A stretch of 64,000 nt of DNA. Source: Xanthomonas indica (GTDB lineage: Bacteria; Pseudomonadota; Gammaproteobacteria; Xanthomonadales; Xanthomonadaceae). The DNA is taken from NCBI RefSeq assembly GCF_040529045.1, contig NZ_CP131914.1, positions 3,270,501 through 3,334,500 of the forward strand. The letters run 5' to 3'. Positions 59,511 through 64,000 of this stretch are shown piece by piece (the stretch's first letter is position 1; every line of letters begins with the position of its first letter). A program made the position numbers and the translations under genes. Under the pieces are notes generated by a model. That model worked only from the letters and a program-made list of their open reading frames with translations, searched no databases and was not told where the DNA came from.

Positions 59511-59640
59511 GGCTGGCAGTGGGGAATCGGGAATGGGGAATAGGTAAAAGCGGCTTGCAGGCGTGGAAGTTATCCAGGGAAAGGAAATTGCCAGGAAACC
59601 GCTCTTGCGATTCCCCATTCCCGATTCCCCACTGCCAGCC
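59511..59640. repeat. 130-bp element with 31-bp perfect terminal inverted repeats
   Basis: 59511-59541 and 59610-59640 are exact inverted copies over 31 bp, beginning GGCTGGCAGTGGGGAATCGG and ending GAATGGGGAAT. Inside each arm lies GGTAAAAGCGG or GCAAGAGCGG. The 68-bp centre shows no coding. The element ends one base from the nadK stop codon and four bases from the nucleotidase start, so it is the entire intergenic gap. Confidence 0.92.
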
Positions 59641-59641
59641 G

Positions 59642-60424
59642 CTACACCATGAATTGCTCGCTCAGGATCCGCTCCTCCAGGTTGTGCTCCGGATCGAACA
59701 GCAGGGTGACCAGGCGGTCGCGGGATTCGCGGATGGTGACTTCGACCACGTCGCGGGTCTCGTGCGAGTCGGCGGTGACGCTGACCGGGCGCTTGTACGG
59801 GTCCAGCACGCGGAAGCGCACTTCGATGTCGGCCTTGAGGATCGCGCCGCGCCAGCGCCGCGGCCGGTATGGGGCGATCGGGGTCAGCGCCAGGGTGTGC
59901 GAACCCAGCGGCAGGATCGGGCCGTGCGCGGAGGAGTTGTAGGCGGTGCTGCCGGCCGGGGTGGAGACCAGCACGCCGTCGCAGATCAACTCGTCGACCC
60001 GGGTCTGGCCATTGAGATCGATGCTCACGTGCGCGGCCTGGCGCGTCTGCCGCAGCAGCGAGACCTCGTTGTAGGCCAGCGAGCCGGTGGTGGCGCCGGA
60101 TTCGGTCTGCGCCAGCATCTCCAGCGGCCGCAGCTTGGCCGGCTCGGCCTGGGCCAGGCGCGCGACCAGGTCGTCGTCGCGGAACTGGTTCATCAGGAAC
60201 CCGACCGTGCCCAGCTTCATGCCGAACACCGGCTTGCCCAGGCTGCCGTGGCGATGCAGGGTCTGCAGCATGAACCCGTCGCCGCCGAGCGCGCACAGCA
60301 CATCGGCCTCGGCCGGCTCGCAATCGCCATAGCGCGCGACCAGTTGTTCGCGCGCCCGCTGCGACTCGGTGGGGACACTGGCAAGAAAACAGATGCGGGG
60401 CGAGGACGGCATGGACGCATTCAT
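59642..60424 (-). CDS. nadK: NAD kinase
   Basis: 260 aa from ATG 60424; ATG 60412 (256 aa) and 60436 are alternatives and none has a clear ribosome binding site. The GGDG motif is at about residues 47-50 ([13 protein letters not shown]), with GTVGFLMN and the [16 protein letters not shown] substrate loop. It phosphorylates NAD to NADP. Length is normal. Confidence 0.96.
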   Translation of the reverse strand: MNASMPSSPRICFLASVPTESQRAREQLVARYGDCEPAEADVLCALGGDGFMLQTLHRHGSLGKPVFGMKLGTVGFLMNQFRDDDLVARLAQAEPAKLRPLEMLAQTESGATTGSLAYNEVSLLRQTRQAAHVSIDLNGQTRVDELICDGVLVSTPAGSTAYNSSAHGPILPLGSHTLALTPIAPYRPRRWRGAILKADIEVRFRVLDPYKRPVSVTADSHETRDVVEVTIRESRDRLVTLLFDPEHNLEERILSEQFMV

Positions 60425-60454
60425 GGCGCCGATCATACCTGTCCGGGTGTAAAG

Positions 60455-60672
60455 CCGGGATTCGGGAGTCGGGATTCGGGATTGGCAGAAGCGGGCTATC
60501 GCGTCGGAAACGGGACAGCCAAGAGCGCGAAATTGCGCAGCCCGAAAGGATGCGATTCGGGAGTGGCGCTTCGGGATTGGCAAAAGCGGGCAACGGGATC
60601 GGAAGGTGCAAAGAGGAATCGAGAAAGCGATGCACCGTCGCGAATCCCCACTCTCGACGCCCCAATCCCCCC
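60455..60672. repeat. Heptad-array element upstream of nadK
   Basis: Left arm about 60457-60495 (GGGATTCGGGAGTCGGGATT, then GGCAGAAGCGGGC). A second direct copy at about 60550-60592 (GATTCGGGAGTGG, then GGCAAAAGCGGGC). Right arm about 60640-60672 in inverted orientation (GAATCCCCACTC, then CCAATCCCC). Confidence 0.75.
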
Positions 60673-60783
60673 ACCACGACAGCCCCCTCGCCCACCCCCA
60701 CATTCCTCCCTGGAGGAAAGCCCCCCTTCTGTTAAGGGGGGCGCGGCGAAGCCGCGGGGGATAGGCAAGGTGGCCTTGCGGCG
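60673..60783. other. Short hairpin-rich gap
   Basis: Holds CCCCCCTTCTGTTAAGGGGGG-like complementary runs (about 60721-60741) and CGCGGCGAAGCCGCG (about 60743-60757). No gene is seen. Confidence 0.5.
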
Positions 60784-60851
60784 CCAACCGTTTGCGCCGC
60801 AAACGGTTGGGTCAGGCCCGCACGGGCCTGACCACGGGGCTACACCCCGTG
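60784..60851 (-). terminator. Three consecutive hairpins over the glutamate dehydrogenase stop
   Basis: Hairpin 1: CCAACCGTTTGC (60784-60795) with 60799-60810. Hairpin 2: GTCAGGCCC (60811-60819) with 60824-60832. Hairpin 3: CACGGGG (60833-60839) with 60845-60851, its loop containing the stop codon at 60840-60842. No T-run follows, so Rho-dependent termination or RNA protection is as likely as intrinsic termination. Confidence 0.5.
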
Positions 60852-63800
60852 CGCCGCCAGCTGGCCCAGCCGCTGCACCGCCACCGACACGGTGGGATAG
60901 TCCAGCGTCTTCTGCGCAGCCAGTTCCTGCAGCATGCTCAGGGTGAAGCGCAGGCTGCTGTCGTCGCGCTGCAGCCAATGCTGCACCTTGGCCTCGGCGG
61001 TGCCGCCCGGCAGGCTCAGCGCCTGGCCGGCCAGCGCGCTGTGGTGCTTGGCCAGTTCGTCGCGCAGCACGCCGCGGGCCACTGCGTGCCAGCGGCCGTT
61101 GACCTCCAGCGCGTCGATCTGTTCGAACAGCCACGGCAACTGCAGCGCCTCGCCGAGGCGGAAGTGCACCTTCGACACCTCCACCGGCTTGAGCTTGCGG
61201 GTGCGCGCCATCTCGATGATGTCGAACGCCGGCTCCAGGAAGCGCAGTTCCGACAGCTGCTGGGCCAGCGCCGGCGGCAGGCCCTTGTCCTGCCACTCCT
61301 GCACCAGGGCTTCGTAGCGCGGACGCTGCGAATCGGGCAGCACGCCGGAGGCGACGCGGATGTCGTTGAACGGCTCGTAGTAGCGCTCCACCGCCGCGGT
61401 GATGCCCGGCATCGGGCCCGGACGGAACAGCAGCCAGCGCACGAAGGCGCGCTGCAGCGTCCAGATCACCTCCAGCGCGTCGATCTGCACCGACTCGGGC
61501 ACCTTGCCGTCCAGCGCATCGATCTGCGTCCACAGCGCGCGCGCATCCAGCGTCTCGCGGCTGATGGTGTAGGCCTTGGCGACCTCGGCGATGCTGCGGC
61601 CGGTGTCTTCCTGCATGCGCATCAGGAAGGTGGCGCCCATGCGGTTGATGGTGGTGTTGGTCACCGCCGTGGCGATGATCTCGCGCTTGAGGCGGTGCCG
61701 CTCCATCGCGTCGGCGTACTTCTTCTGCAGCGGCTGCGGGAAGTAGCGCTGCAGTTCCTTGGACAGGTACGGGTCCTCGGGGATGTCCGATTCCAGCAAC
61801 TGCTGGAACGCCACCAGCTTGGAGTAGGACAGCAGCACCGCCAGTTCCGGCCGGGTCAGGCCCTGGCCGCGGGCCTTGCGTGCGGAGATCTCCGCGTCCG
61901 AGGGCAGGTACTCGATCTGCCGGTCGAGCAGGCCCTGCGCTTCCAGGGTGCGGATGAAGTGCTGCTTGGAGCCCAGGCGCTTGACGCTCATCCGCTCCAT
62001 CAGGCTCAGCGCCTGGTTCTGGCGGATGTTGTCCCACAGCACCAGCTCGGCGACCTCGTCGGTCATCGACGCCAGCAGCTTGTTGCGCGCGTCCAGGGTC
62101 AGCTTCTTGGCCTGCACCACGTCGTTGAGCAGGATCTTGATGTTGACCTCGTGGTCGGAGGTGTCCACGCCGGCCGAGTTGTCGATGAAGTCGGTGTTGA
62201 GCAGCACGCCGACTTGCGCGGCCTCGATGCGACCGAGCTGGGTCAGGCCGAGGTTGCCGCCCTCGCCGACGATCTTGCAGCGCAGCTCGCCGCCGTTGAC
62301 GCGCAGGCCGTTGTTGGCGCGGTCGCCGACGTCGCCGTGGGTCTCGCTGGCGGCCTTGACGTAGGTGCCGATGCCGCCGTTCCAGAACAGGTCCACCGGC
62401 GCCTTGAGGATGGCGTGCATCAGGTCGTTCGGCGAGAGCTGCTTGACCCCCGGCTCCAGGCCCAGCGCCTCGCGTACCGGCGCGCTGATCTCGATGGACT
62501 TGAGCGTGCGCGGATAGATGCCGCCGCCGGCGCTGATCAGCTTGGCGTCGTAATCGGCCCAACTGGAGCGCGGCAGCTTGAACAGGCGCTCGCGCTCGGC
62601 GAAGGACGCTGCCGCGTCCGGGTTCGGGTCGAGGAAGATGTGGCGGTGGTCGAACGCGGCCAGCAGGCGGATGTGGCGCGACAGCAGCATGCCGTTGCCG
62701 AACACGTCGCCGGACATGTCGCCGATGCCCACGCAGGTGAAGTCCTCGTTCTGGCAGTCGCGGCCCAGCGCGCGGAAGTGGCGCTTCACCGACTCCCAGG
62801 CGCCGCGCGCGGTGATGCCCATGCCCTTGTGGTCGTAGCCGACCGAGCCGCCGGAGGCGAACGCGTCGCCCAGCCAGAAGCCGTGGTCCAGCGCCAGGCC
62901 ATTGGCGATGTCGGAGAAGGTGGCCGTGCCCTTGTCGGCGGCGACCACCAGGTACGGGTCGTCCCGGTCGTGGCGCACCACCTGCGGCGGCGGCACGATC
63001 TTGCCGCCGACGATGTTGTCGGTGATGTCCAGCAGGCCCTGGATGAACAGCTTGTAGCAGGCGATGCCTTCGGCCAGCACCGCATCGCGGTCACCGCCGA
63101 CCGGCGGGCGCTTGCAGAAGAAACCGCCCTTGGCGCCGACCGGCACGATCACCGTGTTCTTGACCATCTGCGCCTTGACCAGGCCCAGCACCTCGGTGCG
63201 GAAGTCCTCGCGCCGGTCGGACCAGCGCAGGCCGCCGCGCGCCACCGCGCCGAAGCGCAGGTGCACGCCTTCCACGCGCGGGCCGTACACGAAGATCTCG
63301 CGGTACGGACGCGGCTTGGGCAGGTCCGGCACCTTGGCCGAATCCAGCTTGAAGCTGATGCAGTGGCCCAGCCCGCCATCGGCGTTGCGCTGGTAGTGGC
63401 TGGTGCGCAGGGTCGCCTCGATCACGCCCTTGAAGCTGCGCAGGATGCGGTCCTCGTCCAGGCTCGCCACCTGGTCGAACAGCTTCAGCAGCGCGGCCGA
63501 GACCGCCTCCAGTTGCGCCTCTCGGTTGCCGCTGCGCGCGTCGATCACCGGCTGCAGCGCCTTCAGCGCGGCCTCGTCGCCGTGGGCGAGCAGGCGCAGC
63601 TGCGCCGCCAGCGCGGCCTGGCCCTCGGCGATCTGCGCCTTGCTCTCGCTGCCGGTGGCCGGATCGAAGCGCGCCTCGAACAGTTCCACCAGCAGCCGTG
63701 CCAGCAGCGGATAGCGGTTGCAGGTCTCTTCCACGTAGGCCTGCGAGAACGGCACGCCGGTCTGCAGCAGGTACTTGCAGTAGCCGCGCAGCACCGCGAC

Positions 63801-64000
63801 CTGGCGCCAGCTCAGGCTGGCGCCGACGATCAGGCGGTTGAAGCCGTCGTTCTCGGCGTCGCCGCGCCAGATCCGCACGAACGCCTCGCACAGCGGCGCG
63901 TCGGCGGCTTCCACGTCGATGCTGCCGGCCAGCGGCTCGACCTCGAAGTCCTGGATCGACAGCGGCGTGCCGTCCACTACCAGCCGGTACGGACGCTCGG
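60840..64000 (-). CDS. NAD-dependent glutamate dehydrogenase (large type), C-terminal part
   Basis: About 1053 codons are visible and the frame is open to the window end (preceding residues ERPYRLV), so the start lies beyond. The large GDH family (about 1600 residues) oxidatively deaminates glutamate with NAD. Catalytic domain motifs are visible: RGGLRWSDRREDFRTEVLGL, KNTVIVPVGAKGGF, VAADKGTATFSDIAN and VGIGDMSGDVFGNGML. The family enzyme links amino acid breakdown (for example glutamate made by the hut pathway) to the citric acid cycle. Stop is TAG at 60842-60840, within a hairpin. Confidence 0.95.
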   Translation of the reverse strand, partial: ERPYRLVVDGTPLSIQDFEVEPLAGSIDVEAADAPLCEAFVRIWRGDAENDGFNRLIVGASLSWRQVAVLRGYCKYLLQTGVPFSQAYVEETCNRYPLLARLLVELFEARFDPATGSESKAQIAEGQAALAAQLRLLAHGDEAALKALQPVIDARSGNREAQLEAVSAALLKLFDQVASLDEDRILRSFKGVIEATLRTSHYQRNADGGLGHCISFKLDSAKVPDLPKPRPYREIFVYGPRVEGVHLRFGAVARGGLRWSDRREDFRTEVLGLVKAQMVKNTVIVPVGAKGGFFCKRPPVGGDRDAVLAEGIACYKLFIQGLLDITDNIVGGKIVPPPQVVRHDRDDPYLVVAADKGTATFSDIANGLALDHGFWLGDAFASGGSVGYDHKGMGITARGAWESVKRHFRALGRDCQNEDFTCVGIGDMSGDVFGNGMLLSRHIRLLAAFDHRHIFLDPNPDAAASFAERERLFKLPRSSWADYDAKLISAGGGIYPRTLKSIEISAPVREALGLEPGVKQLSPNDLMHAILKAPVDLFWNGGIGTYVKAASETHGDVGDRANNGLRVNGGELRCKIVGEGGNLGLTQLGRIEAAQVGVLLNTDFIDNSAGVDTSDHEVNIKILLNDVVQAKKLTLDARNKLLASMTDEVAELVLWDNIRQNQALSLMERMSVKRLGSKQHFIRTLEAQGLLDRQIEYLPSDAEISARKARGQGLTRPELAVLLSYSKLVAFQQLLESDIPEDPYLSKELQRYFPQPLQKKYADAMERHRLKREIIATAVTNTTINRMGATFLMRMQEDTGRSIAEVAKAYTISRETLDARALWTQIDALDGKVPESVQIDALEVIWTLQRAFVRWLLFRPGPMPGITAAVERYYEPFNDIRVASGVLPDSQRPRYEALVQEWQDKGLPPALAQQLSELRFLEPAFDIIEMARTRKLKPVEVSKVHFRLGEALQLPWLFEQIDALEVNGRWHAVARGVLRDELAKHHSALAGQALSLPGGTAEAKVQHWLQRDDSSLRFTLSMLQELAAQKTLDYPTVSVAVQRLGQLAAHGV

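Noticed and set aside
57735-60701. 988-codon open frame spanning nadK, nucleotidase and the spermidine synthase-like gene
   Set aside because: Only the last 269 codons (from GTG 58544) have family motifs; the rest is out of frame with real genes and crosses two repeat elements.

Overview
The window is about 69-70% GC and densely coded. Gene content points to a Xanthomonas or a close relative in the Xanthomonadaceae: rpsF-rpsR-rplI without priB, smc-zipA-ligA neighbourhood, gyrA next to mtnA, Gln at GyrA position 83, a eukaryote-type kynurenine route, and many intergenic repeats of the 'GTAGGAGCGGCTTCAGCC' type. I see no tRNA, rRNA, CRISPR array, IS element or prophage. The species assignment is inference from gene content only.

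Layout. 1-3145: end of a patatin-like phospholipase, a PhaF-like phasin, a candidate small hairpin RNA, and a membrane-anchored Mrr-like protein. 3146-5134: a fused two-domain SDR reductase. 5439-13110: a complete histidine-utilisation locus in two divergent operons (hutF-hutC leftward, hutI-hutH-hutG-hutU rightward) around one perfect HutC-type palindrome. 13251-17096: a coiled-coil membrane protein, an acyl-CoA-binding protein overlapping a TetR regulator, a GNAT enzyme, a second phasin-like protein and a TPR-like protein. 17417-25047: PQQ glucose dehydrogenase, gyrA, mtnA and a triple DUF3011 protein. 25184-35859: the ligA-GNAT-epmA operon, a repeat-flanked Tat-exported aminotransferase, zipA and smc. 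36188-40830: the rpsF-rpsR-rplI operon with an S6:S18-type leader, an IscA-family protein, asnS and three small genes.

40908-46627 is the most unusual part. After an orphan response regulator, eight same-strand and tightly spaced genes run from a GH108-type muramidase through two DUF2589 proteins, small proteins, a secreted duplicated two-cysteine protein and a four-helix membrane protein. By eye a third small protein shares the DUF2589 motifs. No function is known to me for this set. A lysozyme-assisted export module is one hypothesis.

46823-64000: beta carbonic anhydrase; three kynurenine-pathway genes (nbaC, kynU, kmo) that lead to quinolinate and NAD, interrupted by a FUSC transporter; sbcB, DUF2461 and DUF2939 genes; a beta-propeller-like protein; a spermidine synthase-like/5'-nucleotidase/nadK run; and the C-terminal two thirds of a large NAD-dependent glutamate dehydrogenase that leaves the window.

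Three families of intergenic repeats punctuate the window. (1) REP-like inverted pairs of GTAGGAGCGGCTTCAGCC. (2) Heptad arrays (GGGATTC/GGGAATC) ending in a GYAAAAGCGG-like core, sometimes as inverted pairs, including one 130-bp element with 31-bp perfect terminal inverted repeats. (3) A roughly 140-bp unit starting CCCTCATCCGCCCC, present four times in tandem and once alone. They lie in gene gaps and in places abut stop or start codons exactly.
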